Origin: Bacillus sp. 2205SS5-2
GTDB taxonomy: Bacteria; Bacillota; Bacilli; Bacillales; Bacillaceae_K
Assembly (NCBI RefSeq): GCF_037024155.1
Contig: NZ_JAYKTS010000001.1
Coordinates: 62,001-126,000, forward strand
Direction: 5' to 3'
DNA: 64,000 nucleotides
Part shown: in pieces, positions 1-8,596 of the stretch
How positions within the stretch are numbered: the stretch's first letter is position 1
Layout of the letters: each line of letters begins with the position of its first letter
Position numbers and translations under genes: made by a program
The notes under the pieces: generated by a model
Databases searched by the model: none
Told to the model about the DNA's origin: nothing
The model's input: the letters and a program-made list of their open reading frames with translations, nothing else

Positions 1-321
1 AGTGTACTTATTCCTATAAAGGCGTTTTTATTTATTTCTTTATTTTCTATTGGTTTGTTTGGACAATGGACTCGATCTTCCAATCGCATTTATTTTCAAA
101 ATAAGGTTCCTGAAGAAAAGAGGGGTAAGGTGTTAAGTGTAGTATTAATGGATCGTGGCATGATCCCATTAGGTGCGTTATTAATAAGTTTTCTAGTGGG
201 CTGGAAAGGAGTTATCTTTGCTTTTGTAGTAATGGGAGTAGGAACTTCACTATCAACAATAAACTACTGGAAATTAAAAATACACAAATCGAAAAAGAGG
301 GTGAATCGTCTTGCTAATTGA
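1..321 (+). CDS. MFS efflux protein, C-terminal end only (siderophore exporter, SfaA-like)
   Basis: The reading frame is open from the first base, so this is the 3' end of a gene that starts left of the window. The visible 106 residues hold two hydrophobic segments separated by a charged loop (VPEEKRGKVLSVVLMDRG, the kind of loop seen between late helices of major facilitator proteins) and a basic tail. The next gene starts inside its last 11 bases, which indicates one transcript and translational coupling. With a siderophore synthetase and a racemase behind it, the likely role is export of the finished siderophore, as SfaA does for staphyloferrin A. The MFS assignment is good; the substrate is inferred from neighbours. 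Confidence 0.7.
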   Translation, partial: SVLIPIKAFLFISLFSIGLFGQWTRSSNRIYFQNKVPEEKRGKVLSVVLMDRGMIPLGALLISFLVGWKGVIFAFVVMGVGTSLSTINYWKLKIHKSKKRVNRLAN

Positions 322-2176
322 AAAAACTAATTGCACAACAAAAGCAGATACTGGAATTATGAATAGACTAGCAAACAGTATTGTGAGAGAAAATCTGTTG
401 GGGGAAAAAGCAAAGATCTACATAGAGGGTATTCACGATCAAATGCCAAAACTCACTAATATTATCTTTTTCTATGTATTTGAAAATCAATTCGATCATT
501 TAAAACTTTATCTACCCGTTAAAAGAATGGGAGCATTTAACAGAATCGAATTTGCACATGAATACCATTTGTTGAAAAACAACCAGTGGGAAAGGATTAC
601 AAAGGTCTCGACGTTTATCGATTTACTTACAGACAATTTTTATATGTCTATTACAAAGGAGCTAAAGAAAGAATTACTAAATAGCCGCAATAATTTAGTC
701 GCTTCCTTTGAGGCACTTAATGGAAAAAAGAGATGGATGAAGCAGCAAATCCAGACCACATTTCATTTTTATCAATTGGAAACCCCAACTACTTGGCTTC
801 AATGGATTGAACAAATTAAAAAAGTTCGAATTTTTGATGAATTAACTTATTCGGAAAGTATGGTAGTTGAGGGACATCCTTTACACCCATCCACCAAAAC
901 GAAGCTTGGTCTAACAGATGAAGAGGTTAAACAGTATGCACCTGAATTTGAACATGACATTCCATTACTAATTGTTCTTGTTAAGAAAAGTCTTGTAAAC
1001 GAAACAAGATCTCGTTCTTGGGAGAGCCAATCATTGTTTGGCCTGCTACCTTCGATGGAAGAAACAAGCAAAGAAATTGTTCAGTCGATGGGCCAACCCT
1101 TAAATGAGTATAGTCCATTTATTGTTCATCCGTGGCAATATGAAAAAGTTTTACCGGAGCTATATAGTAATGAATTTTCCAAAAGTGATATTATAGCCGT
1201 TCCATATAAGGTACCATCCAAAGCAACATTATCATTTCGAACTATGAATCTACTTGAATTGGATTATCACGTAAAACTACCTATACGAGTACAGGCCACA
1301 AGTGCAGTTCGAACCGTTTCACCAGAGATCACCGTGGATGGCCCTCTATTGTCGGACTTATTTAATGAAATTTCCCTTCAAGATAAATATAAGTTAAGAC
1401 AACTTATAATCTTAAAAGAACCATATGGTGCGTTTATCAACTCCAAGCATGACGACGAAAAGCAGACAAAAGGAAGAAATTTAGCGTTTATATTGCGCGA
1501 GAAACCAAATGTCCACCTAAAAGAGGGGGAGACCGGCTTTGTGGCAGCTAGTTTAACAGCTGAAAACCCTTATTCACAAGACCCAATTATTATTGAATTA
1601 ATAAAAGAATATTTTAATGAGGACAAAATAACCTTAGAAATGGCACTAGATTATATGAAGCACTACGCTACTTGTTTGCTCGCTCCTTTGATTCATCTCT
1701 TACAAAAATACGGAATAGCTCTTGAAGGACACATGCAGAATACGATTGTCTGCATCAAGAATGGGCAGATTCACCGAATGATGATTCGTGATTTAGGAGG
1801 TATACGAATTCACAAAGAGACGTTACAAAGTCGGTTCCCAAATTTCCAAGTGAAAAATACCAGTGTTTTGACTGAGAATATAAAAGATGTTTCTCGCAAA
1901 TTTCATCATGCGGTTATTCAAAATCACCTCGGTGAGTTAGTTTTTGTTCTTAGTGGATACTTAGCTATCGGAGAGTTGAAGTTTTGGGGATTAATCAGTG
2001 GAATCATCGAGGACTCTCTAGATAAGGAGTTAGTTAATTTCCCCCTTACTTATAGTGAACTTTTTTCAAAGAACATTGAAACGAAATCATTACTATCAAT
2101 GCGGATTCATAACCAGGCAAAAACGTATTTATTCTCAAGTTTCCAAAATCCTTTACTGAAAGGTGAGGAACAATAG
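311..2176 (+). CDS. IucA/IucC-family NRPS-independent siderophore synthetase (SfaB-like)
   Basis: ATP-dependent enzyme that condenses a carboxylate such as citrate with an amine or amino acid in siderophore synthesis. Family signatures are present in order: HPLHPSTKTKLG (about 189-200), HPWQYEK (273-279), a KATLSFRTM block (about 304-312), EGHMQN (472-477) and RDLGG (493-497). The length of 621 residues is normal for the family. I prefer the TTG start at 311 because AAGAGGG lies 9 bases upstream; the next ATG (359) has no ribosome binding site. It overlaps the MFS gene by 11 bases and is followed by a racemase whose start overlaps its stop. The order exporter-synthetase-racemase matches sfaA-sfaB-sfaC of Staphylococcus. 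That locus needs a second synthetase (SfaD), which would lie left of the window. Confidence 0.88.
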   Translation: MLIEKTNCTTKADTGIMNRLANSIVRENLLGEKAKIYIEGIHDQMPKLTNIIFFYVFENQFDHLKLYLPVKRMGAFNRIEFAHEYHLLKNNQWERITKVSTFIDLLTDNFYMSITKELKKELLNSRNNLVASFEALNGKKRWMKQQIQTTFHFYQLETPTTWLQWIEQIKKVRIFDELTYSESMVVEGHPLHPSTKTKLGLTDEEVKQYAPEFEHDIPLLIVLVKKSLVNETRSRSWESQSLFGLLPSMEETSKEIVQSMGQPLNEYSPFIVHPWQYEKVLPELYSNEFSKSDIIAVPYKVPSKATLSFRTMNLLELDYHVKLPIRVQATSAVRTVSPEITVDGPLLSDLFNEISLQDKYKLRQLIILKEPYGAFINSKHDDEKQTKGRNLAFILREKPNVHLKEGETGFVAASLTAENPYSQDPIIIELIKEYFNEDKITLEMALDYMKHYATCLLAPLIHLLQKYGIALEGHMQNTIVCIKNGQIHRMMIRDLGGIRIHKETLQSRFPNFQVKNTSVLTENIKDVSRKFHHAVIQNHLGELVFVLSGYLAIGELKFWGLISGIIEDSLDKELVNFPLTYSELFSKNIETKSLLSMRIHNQAKTYLFSSFQNPLLKGEEQ

Positions 2177-3276
2177 TGCAAATGTACCCTCTTTTAAAGG
2201 TTAATTTATCAAAGATCAAACATAATGCAGCCTTTATTTTAGCTAGATGTGAGGATCGTAGGATGGATGTTTATTTAGTAACAAAGGGTATCTCTGCTGA
2301 TCTTCAAATTATTCAATCATTCATTGATTCTGGATATACGCTATTTGCAGATTCACGTATACAAAATATTGCTGAAATGAAGAACAAGTATCCAGATGCC
2401 GAGTACATGATGCTTCGAATTCCAGGGAAAAGTGAAGTGGAATCGATTGTAGACCTATGTGACATCAGTTTAAACTCAGAGTGGGAAACCATCCTGTCTT
2501 TAGATAAAGTTGCTGAGAAAAGAGGAAAAAAACACCGTATTATCTTAATGATTGAGTTAGGTGACTTAAGAGAAGGTGTTTCTCCCGATTCCGTATTAGA
2601 AATGGTAAAAAAAATAAATCGATTGAAAGCAATTAAGCTAGAAGGGGTCGGTGCAAACTTTGGATGTTTTGGTGGAGTGCTACCAAGTGAGACATCATTT
2701 CTGCTGTTAACGGATATTGCTCGTAACATTGAGAGGGTATTTGGAAGAAGCCTTCAGGTTATCTCTGGAGGGAATTCAAGCGCATTGCCGTTAATTTTTG
2801 AAAGAAAATCTATCGGTAGAATCAATCAGCTTCGAATCGGTGAATCTATTTATTTAGGTGTGAGTACAGTAGATGGTAATGCAATAAAAGGACTTTATCA
2901 AGATGCTTTTCAATTACAGGCAGAAATTGTAGAGATACAGGTGAAGTCTTCTGTGCCAAGAGGTACTCAGGGCACAGATGCATTTGGAGATAAGAAAATA
3001 TTTCCTGATATTGGTTGGCGACTTAGAGCCATCCTTTCTTTAGGTAAACAAGACGTCGATTTTAATGATATTCATCCGATAAATCCATGTATAAAAAAAC
3101 TGGGAGGTAGCAGTGACCACCTTATAGTGGACATTACGGAGGCGAAACCAATGGATGTAGGTGATAAAATATCTTTTAACCTTTCATATGGAGGCCTATT
3201 AAGAAGCATGTCGTCGGCGTATATCGCAAAACATTATACGAATGATGTGTTACTGGAAAGGCGTTTGGCCACTTAA
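2176..3276 (+). CDS. PLP-dependent alanine/ornithine racemase-family protein (SfaC-like)
   Basis: Fold-type III PLP enzyme of the alanine racemase N-terminal family, 366 residues. The N-terminal KVNLSKIKHN and VTKG (the lysine at about 37 is the expected PLP Schiff-base residue) are visible. A glycine-rich phosphate-binding stretch (GGNSSALP) and RIGESIYLG follow. The GTG start overlaps the preceding TAG by one base, with AGGTGAGG upstream; an ATG lies two codons on. In staphyloferrin A loci the corresponding enzyme is thought to supply D-ornithine for the synthetases, and that role is inferred here from position. A general amino acid racemase is the alternative. It is the last gene before the Fur box of the importer genes. 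Confidence 0.85.
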   Translation: MQMYPLLKVNLSKIKHNAAFILARCEDRRMDVYLVTKGISADLQIIQSFIDSGYTLFADSRIQNIAEMKNKYPDAEYMMLRIPGKSEVESIVDLCDISLNSEWETILSLDKVAEKRGKKHRIILMIELGDLREGVSPDSVLEMVKKINRLKAIKLEGVGANFGCFGGVLPSETSFLLLTDIARNIERVFGRSLQVISGGNSSALPLIFERKSIGRINQLRIGESIYLGVSTVDGNAIKGLYQDAFQLQAEIVEIQVKSSVPRGTQGTDAFGDKKIFPDIGWRLRAILSLGKQDVDFNDIHPINPCIKKLGGSSDHLIVDITEAKPMDVGDKISFNLSYGGLLRSMSSAYIAKHYTNDVLLERRLAT

Positions 3277-3325
3277 ATTGAAAATTGGGGTGGACAAAGT
3301 AAAAAAGCTATATTATTATTGAAAT

Positions 3326-3340
3326 TGATAATCATTCTCA
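3326..3340. promoter_or_regulatory. Fur box upstream of the siderophore importer
   Basis: TGATAATCATTCTCA matches the 7-1-7 Fur consensus TGATAATNATTATCA at 13 of the 14 fixed positions. It sits between the racemase gene and the substrate-binding protein gene, so iron-dependent repression of the importer is expected. A repeat element now separates the box from the coding start. Confidence 0.75.
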
Positions 3341-3370
3341 TTAATAGTGAATATTATTATTAATTACATA

Positions 3371-3554
3371 AGGCTGTTTTCGCAAAGATTGTGGCTTTTC
3401 GAATATGAAGGAATCCCTTGACTTGTATGACTTCGTGCTCTTTTCCTAATGAAAAATTCTTCATTTCTAGATAAAAAGGAAGAAATCAATCGAAAAAACC
3501 ATACTGCCTGTTTTTTCTTTGTGTCAAGAGCAACAATGTATACGAAAAGAGCCT
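3371..3554 (+). repeat. MITE-like element, interior type A, TSD TACATA
   Basis: The element runs from AGGCTGTTTTCGC to CGAAAAGAGCCT, whose ends are imperfect inverted repeats of each other. An exact 6-bp direct repeat TACATA flanks it (3365-3370 and 3555-3560). The interior is type A (ACTTGTATGACTTCGTGCTC and CTGCCTGTTTTTTC blocks). It contains no credible gene. It lies in the 5' leader of the iron importer, between Fur box and start codon. Confidence 0.85.
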
Positions 3555-3579
3555 TACATAATAACAAGGGGGAAAAAAG

Positions 3580-4590
3580 ATGTTTATTAAAAAGAGAAAC
3601 CTTGCAGTTTTCATCATGATGCTTTTGCTCATCGTTGCTGCACTAGTAGCTTGCGGATCAAAAGCTTCGGAGGAAGAAGCTACAGAAGCAAATGGAAAGG
3701 AAAAAATAGAAAAAAGTGAAGAAATCGTGATTCAACATGATTTAGGAGATACAACGATTCCGTTTAAACCTGAAAAAATTGTCGTACTTGAATACTCTTT
3801 TGTTGATGCCCTTGCCTCTTTAGGAATAACACCAGTCGGTATCGCTGATGATGGGGAAAAAGATAACATCATTAAGCCAATTGCTGAACAAATGGGTGAC
3901 TTTACTTCTGTGGGTACACGCAAACAACCAAATCTTGAAGTGATTAGTTCTCTTAAGCCGGACTTAATTATAGCCGATACAAAACGTCATAAAGGAATTT
4001 ACGAGGATCTTACAAAGATAGCACCGACAATTGTTCTTCCTAGCTTGGCTGGGAATTATGAAGATAATATTGAGGCATTCCCAGTTATAGCAAAGGCAGT
4101 TGGTCAACCAGATGAAGCTGAAAAACGATTAACAGAACATCAAGATAATATGGCATCATTTAGAGCAAAAATCCCTGCTGATGAAAATCGGACAGTTCTG
4201 CCTGCAGTAGTTACAGACACTGGGTTATTCGGACACTCGGATAAATCATACGTCGGGAGCTTATTTTTCAAATTAGGTTTTGAGCATGCGATTACCGCAG
4301 ACAAGGCGAAAGATTTACCAGAGTACTTGGATTCCCCTTATCTAAAAATGAACTTAGAGCAGTTAGTGGAGTTTAATCCTGATATATTATTTTTAATGAA
4401 ATCAGGGGATGGTACAGTGGATGAGGAATGGAAACAGGACCCACTATGGCAAAGCCTTTCGGCAGTGAAAAATGACCAAGTATATGAAGTAGATCGAAAT
4501 AGATGGGCGAAATCTCGTGGATTAATTTCATCAGAGATTATTGCTGAAGACGCGATAAATGATTTGTTTAATGGAACATCGGTAGAATAA
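3580..4590 (+). CDS. Iron-siderophore ABC transporter substrate-binding lipoprotein
   Basis: Extracytoplasmic binding protein of the FecB/FhuD type (peripla_BP_2 fold), 336 residues. The N-terminus is a lipoprotein signal peptide: basic KKRN, hydrophobic core and lipobox LVAC with Cys at about 25, followed by an acidic linker. The binding-protein domain starts with the PEKIVVLEYSFVDALASLGI strand-helix unit and later has NLEVISSLKPDLIIAD, both characteristic of this fold. Two FecCD permeases and an ATPase follow, completing an importer. By context it would recognise the citrate-type siderophore made by the upstream genes, as HtsA does for staphyloferrin A. Ferric citrate or another hydroxycarboxylate is possible. 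Control by iron through the upstream Fur box is likely. Confidence 0.88.
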   Translation: MFIKKRNLAVFIMMLLLIVAALVACGSKASEEEATEANGKEKIEKSEEIVIQHDLGDTTIPFKPEKIVVLEYSFVDALASLGITPVGIADDGEKDNIIKPIAEQMGDFTSVGTRKQPNLEVISSLKPDLIIADTKRHKGIYEDLTKIAPTIVLPSLAGNYEDNIEAFPVIAKAVGQPDEAEKRLTEHQDNMASFRAKIPADENRTVLPAVVTDTGLFGHSDKSYVGSLFFKLGFEHAITADKAKDLPEYLDSPYLKMNLEQLVEFNPDILFLMKSGDGTVDEEWKQDPLWQSLSAVKNDQVYEVDRNRWAKSRGLISSEIIAEDAINDLFNGTSVE

Positions 4591-4610
4591 TAGGTTGGTT
4601 AATCATTTTG

Positions 4611-4643
4611 AAAAGTGGGACAGGTCGTGTGCTCACTTTTTCT
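4611..4643 (+). terminator. Rho-independent terminator after the binding protein
   Basis: The arms AAAAGTGGG and CTCACTTTT form a hairpin followed by a T-run, 20 bases after the stop. It may make the abundant binding protein transcript end before the permease genes, a common arrangement in ABC importers. Confidence 0.6.
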
Positions 4644-4660
4644 TTAAAAATATTTTTAAA

Positions 4661-4844
4661 GGGCTGTTTTCGCAAAGATTGTGGTTTTTCGAATAAGAAG
4701 AAATCCCTTGACTTGTATGACTTCGTGCTCTTTTCCTAATGAAAAATTCTTCATTTCTAGATAAAAAGAAAGAAATCAATCGAAAAAACCCTACTGCCTG
4801 TTTTTTCTTTGTGTCAAGAGTAACAATGAATACGAAAAGAGCCT
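4661..4844 (+). repeat. MITE-like element, interior type A, TSD TTTAAA
   Basis: A near-identical sister of the copy at 3371-3554, inserted between the binding protein and the first permease. The flanking 6-bp repeat TTTAAA is exact (4655-4660 and 4845-4850). High similarity between the two copies suggests recent movement. Confidence 0.85.
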
Positions 4845-4887
4845 TTTAAAAAGAAAATGAAGTTGTTTCACTAGGATGTGATTAATT

Positions 4888-5928
4888 GTGGATTCAGGCT
4901 ATATGAACACCCGTTTGTCGTCAATAAAACATACAGGCAAAAGGGGATTTAGAGCATTTTTATTTGTGTTTAGTTTAATTTTATTACTTATTGGTATGAT
5001 GGCAAGTATTTCTGTTGGTGCTGTAGATACCACTTTCAGCACAATTATTCATGCCCTTTTTTCCAATGATCAGACGAAGGAAGTCATGGTTGTCCGTTCT
5101 CTTCGTTTACCTCGTGCAATCTTGGGTGCAATAATTGGGGCAAATTTAGCCATTGCTGGTGCCCTTATGCAAGCTTTAACACGAAATCCACTTGCATCAC
5201 CACAAATTTTTGGTGTCAATGCTGGTGCCTCATTAGTTGTCGTGGCTTCAGTAGTTATTTTCCCAAACATGACTCCGTCTTCCCTTGTGTATTCGGCCTT
5301 TATAGGTTCAGCTTTAGGTGGCGCAATTGTATATATGATGGCAAAAACAGGTGGTGGTGTATCAGCTGTCAAACTAGCATTGGCGGGAATGGCTGTTCAC
5401 TTATTTTTTTCATCTATTACAGAAGGTATTATTCTATTTAATGAACAATCGACAGAAACGGTGTTATATTGGCTGGCTGGGGCAATTGATGGAAGCCGGT
5501 GGGAAGATGTTACCATTATCCTACCATGGACGATCATAGGTATTTTAGTTGCCTTTATTTTATCCCGTTCTATTTCAATTTTTAGTTTGGGAGAGGATAT
5601 TGCAAAAGGGCTTGGGCAGAGAGTCGAATGGCTTCGATTATTAACAGGAATAACAGTAGTGATATTGGCAGGAGCTTCCGTTTCAGTTGCAGGACCAATT
5701 GGCTTTATTGGATTAATTGTCCCACATATCGTTAGACGTTTAGTTGGTGTAGACTACAAGAATATCATTCCATTTTCCGCTTTATTTGGGGCTTTACTTT
5801 TAGTGTACGCTGACGTTGTTTCTCGTTTTATCTCCTATCCTTTTGAATCTCCAGTAGGTATCGTGACAGCATTCATGGGTGCACCCTTCTTTTTATATTT
5901 AGCACGTAAAGGCGGTAAACTGTCATGA
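4888..5928 (+). CDS. FecCD-family iron-siderophore ABC transporter permease 1
   Basis: Integral membrane permease of about 346 residues with roughly nine to ten hydrophobic helices. Diagnostic FecCD motifs are RLPRAILGAIIGANLAIAGA, ALTRNPLASPQIFGVNAGAS and, near the end, GPIGFIGLIVPHIVRRLVG, which contains the coupling loop for the ATPase. The GTG start at 4888 has AGGATGTG 7 bases upstream; the ATG at 4903 lacks a ribosome binding site. It overlaps the next permease by four bases (ATGA). The pair should form a heterodimeric channel like HtsB/HtsC or FecC/FecD. Confidence 0.9.
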   Translation: MDSGYMNTRLSSIKHTGKRGFRAFLFVFSLILLLIGMMASISVGAVDTTFSTIIHALFSNDQTKEVMVVRSLRLPRAILGAIIGANLAIAGALMQALTRNPLASPQIFGVNAGASLVVVASVVIFPNMTPSSLVYSAFIGSALGGAIVYMMAKTGGGVSAVKLALAGMAVHLFFSSITEGIILFNEQSTETVLYWLAGAIDGSRWEDVTIILPWTIIGILVAFILSRSISIFSLGEDIAKGLGQRVEWLRLLTGITVVILAGASVSVAGPIGFIGLIVPHIVRRLVGVDYKNIIPFSALFGALLLVYADVVSRFISYPFESPVGIVTAFMGAPFFLYLARKGGKLS

Positions 5929-6947
5929 TCAGGGGTCAAGCTAAAAGGTTCAAAAGAAAATTAACTCCAACTGGTTGGATTATCTTACTTGCAGTTCTAG
6001 TCGTGTTTTTCTCAGTAATCAGCATCGGGGTGGGCTCAGTTTTTATTAGTCCAGTTCGAGTTCTATCCGCATTATTTAGAACAGGTGGAGAGAGTGACTG
6101 GTTTATTATTTTTAATTTTCGATTGCCACGAATCGCTATTGCCCTTTTGGTTGGTTCTGGTCTTGCTGTGTCTGGAACAATTCTTCAGGGGATCATTCGA
6201 AATCCCTTAGCTTCACCAGATGTTTTAGGTATTACAAAAGGTGCAGGTTTGGCGGCGGTTATTGTCATTATACTATTCCCGAAATCACCTTTCATTGCAT
6301 TGCCGATCTCCGCATTTATCGGGGCAGCGATAGTCGCCGTGGTACTTTATTTGTTTGCCTACAAAAGAGGAGTTCAACCCGCCACACTCGCACTCATTGG
6401 AATCGCACTTGGTGCAGTTTGTAATGCGGCAATCCAATACCTAATGATTAGATTTCCGGTTGATGCTAATGCTGCATTAACCTGGTTAACAGGTAGCTTA
6501 TGGGGACGTGGTTGGGATGAAGTAATTGGAATATTGCCATGGATTATTGTTTTACTTCCTATAACTGTGATATTAGCAATCAAACTTGATATTTTAAACT
6601 TAGGTGATGATGTTGCGGAAGGTTTAGGTGAAAACATCGGTTATACGAGGTTACTCATGCTTGCTTTATCTGTTGCTCTTGCTGGAGCTAGTGTAGCTAC
6701 AGTTGGTTCGATTGGATTTGTGGGATTGGTTGCTCCTCATATTGGGCGGCAGCTTGTAGGCGCAAAACATAAACATCTTCTCCCTGTTTCAGCACTAATT
6801 GGGATATTGCTGGTATTATTCGCTGATGGTTTAGGAAGAGGCTTATTACCTCCAATTGAAATACCGGCCGGGGTCTTTACAGCTGTGATAGGAGCTCCCT
6901 ATTTCTTATACCTATTAAGGCGTGAAAGTAAGGTAAAGGAAATTTAA
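5925..6947 (+). CDS. FecCD-family iron-siderophore ABC transporter permease 2
   Basis: Second permease, 340 residues, starting at the ATG that overlaps the stop of the first. It has the same family motifs: RLPRIAIALLVGSGLAVSGT, IIRNPLASPDVLGITKGAG and GSIGFVGLVAPHIGRQLVG. It partners with the upstream gene in the membrane. The gene is followed by a shortened repeat element before the ATPase gene. Confidence 0.9.
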   Translation: MIRGQAKRFKRKLTPTGWIILLAVLVVFFSVISIGVGSVFISPVRVLSALFRTGGESDWFIIFNFRLPRIAIALLVGSGLAVSGTILQGIIRNPLASPDVLGITKGAGLAAVIVIILFPKSPFIALPISAFIGAAIVAVVLYLFAYKRGVQPATLALIGIALGAVCNAAIQYLMIRFPVDANAALTWLTGSLWGRGWDEVIGILPWIIVLLPITVILAIKLDILNLGDDVAEGLGENIGYTRLLMLALSVALAGASVATVGSIGFVGLVAPHIGRQLVGAKHKHLLPVSALIGILLVLFADGLGRGLLPPIEIPAGVFTAVIGAPYFLYLLRRESKVKEI

Positions 6948-6961
6948 TGAATATTTATAAA

Positions 6962-7079
6962 AGGCTATTTTCGCAAAATTTGCAGCTAGACCCATCTATT
7001 TTTGGTGGAAATCAACAGTGAAATGGAAGATTTAATCAAAAATATGATGAAATAACCACAATCTAAACGAAAAGAGCCT
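6962..7079 (+). repeat. MITE-like element, type B, internally deleted
   Basis: It starts AGGCTATTTTCGC and ends CGAAAAGAGCCT, about 118 bp. The left interior of type B is missing, while the right interior (GGAAATCAACAGTGAAATGG) is intact. Flanks TATAAA/AAAAAA are only a partial duplication. It separates the permease and ATPase genes of one importer. Confidence 0.75.
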
Positions 7080-7099
7080 AAAAAAAAGGACGTGAGTAT

Positions 7100-7918
7100 A
7101 TGGTACGGTTAGCAGCGAAGGAACTATCATTAGGTTATGAATTCGTTTCTGTTGTTGAGGATTTAACAATCACCATTCCTGAAGGAAAAATAACGGTATT
7201 GATTGGTGGAAACGGGTGTGGCAAATCTACCATTCTACGATCGCTTGCTAGACTTTTAAAGCCGCAAAAGGGAACAGTTTATTTGGATGGCAAAAAAATT
7301 GATAATGAGCCGACAAAAGAAGTTGCCAAAAAGATTGCAATATTACCACAAGGCCCACAGGCACCTGAAGGTTTAACAGTAAAAGAACTATGCTACTATG
7401 GACGACATCCACATAAAGGTCTATTGTCAAAACACACAAAAATAGACCATGAAATAGTAAGTTGGGCGCTTGATGCAACACGAATGCATGACTTTGCCGA
7501 AAGACCACTTGATGCATTATCAGGAGGACAAAGGCAAAGAGCATGGATCGCCATGGCACTCAGTCAAGGAACAGACTTACTCCTTTTGGATGAGCCAACG
7601 ACATATCTTGACTTAGCCCATCAAATTGAGGTACTGGAGTTATTAAGAGAATTAAATAGTGATTACGGCCGAACAATCGTAATGGTCCTCCATGATCTTA
7701 ACCAGGCAGCACGGTATGCAGACTATTTAATTAGTATCTCCAACGGGAAAATATACAAAGAAGGACTTCCAAAGGATATTTTTACAGAAGAAATGATTAA
7801 TGAAGTATTTGGATTAGAATGCCGTATTATTGAAAACCCTGTAGAAGGGTCACCAATGTGTGTACCGATCGGCTTAAGTCCAGGAAAAAAGAAGAAAAAA
7901 GTTACTTCCGTTTCTTGA
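7100..7918 (+). CDS. Iron-siderophore ABC transporter ATP-binding protein
   Basis: Cytoplasmic ATPase of 272 residues of the FecE/FhuC type. Walker A is GGNGCGKST (about 37-45), the Q-loop region is ILPQGP, the ABC signature is [15 protein letters not shown], Walker B is LLLLDEPT, and the switch histidine lies in [13 protein letters not shown]. It powers the two permeases. In Staphylococcus HtsBC borrows FhuC from elsewhere, whereas here a dedicated ATPase is adjacent. The last residues ([10 protein letters not shown]) and the stop codon run into sequence resembling the interior of a type B repeat, so the natural C-terminus may have been replaced. Confidence 0.92.
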   Translation: MVRLAAKELSLGYEFVSVVEDLTITIPEGKITVLIGGNGCGKSTILRSLARLLKPQKGTVYLDGKKIDNEPTKEVAKKIAILPQGPQAPEGLTVKELCYYGRHPHKGLLSKHTKIDHEIVSWALDATRMHDFAERPLDALSGGQRQRAWIAMALSQGTDLLLLDEPTTYLDLAHQIEVLELLRELNSDYGRTIVMVLHDLNQAARYADYLISISNGKIYKEGLPKDIFTEEMINEVFGLECRIIENPVEGSPMCVPIGLSPGKKKKKVTSVS

Positions 7919-7988
7919 AGGATATCAACTATGAAATGATCGATATACTCAAAAATCAGATAAGCAACAATATAGATGAAATGAGCCT
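7905..7988 (+). repeat. Decayed right half of a type B MITE-like element
   Basis: From the last codons of the ATPase onward the sequence follows the type B right half (GATATCAAC..TGAAATG, CAAAAATCAGAT, then ATGAGCCTT), with many substitutions. No left end is visible. It implies an old insertion at the 3' end of the ATPase gene. Confidence 0.5.
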
Positions 7989-8518
7989 TCAGAAAATAGG
8001 GCAATTGTTCAAAAAACTACTTTCATTCCTAATTTAGAGCTAGAATGTTTTGAAATGAAAAGGCGCAGCAAATTGACGTTTTCACAAGAAAAATCGAGCA
8101 CATAGCCTCAAAGATAAAAGAAACACTCCCATTGCGTTCATCCGCACCGCTGGTAAATTCACTTTAGTGATGGGGACAACTCGCTTGATTATTACTAGAG
8201 TAAAAACTGCCAGAAGGAAAGAAAACACTCTAAATAGAAAACTTACCCAAGTAAAACAAGCCAAAGTAATAGCCGTCATACAAAAAAGAGGTATCGATAA
8301 GGGCTAGTTTTCCGTATCATCATTATTTGAAGATTGGACTTCGACGCAACTACCAGTAGGAACTAAAATTTCTCCATCAGATCTAGTGATGTATTTAGCA
8401 AAAATAATCCCTTACATGTATCAAGAGAGGGTTAATTATGTTCATTGAGATTCTCTAGTTATCTTTTAGCCTAGTAAACAACTAATATGGTAACTTTCTA
8501 AAGGATTCTATTTCATCA
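7989..8518. other. Intergenic stretch without a recognisable gene
   Basis: About 530 bp between the importer and hut genes. Short open frames exist on both strands (around 8080-8310), but none has a ribosome binding site with a recognisable product. I see no hairpin with a T-run strong enough to call a terminator. Confidence 0.5.
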
Positions 8519-8548
8519 TTGACACTCGACTTTGTCCATGTATACAAT
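8519..8548 (+). promoter_or_regulatory. Sigma-A-type promoter of the hut operon
   Basis: TTGACA (8519-8524) is followed at 16 bases by TATACA (8541-8546), or at 18 bases by TACAAT (8543-8548). It lies about 50 bases upstream of hutP. In B. subtilis this promoter is further controlled by CodY and carbon repression; I did not identify those sites. Confidence 0.65.
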
Positions 8549-8596
8549 GAGAATAGTTATTAGTAAATAGTAAATTTTCAGATATAGAGGTTTTAT

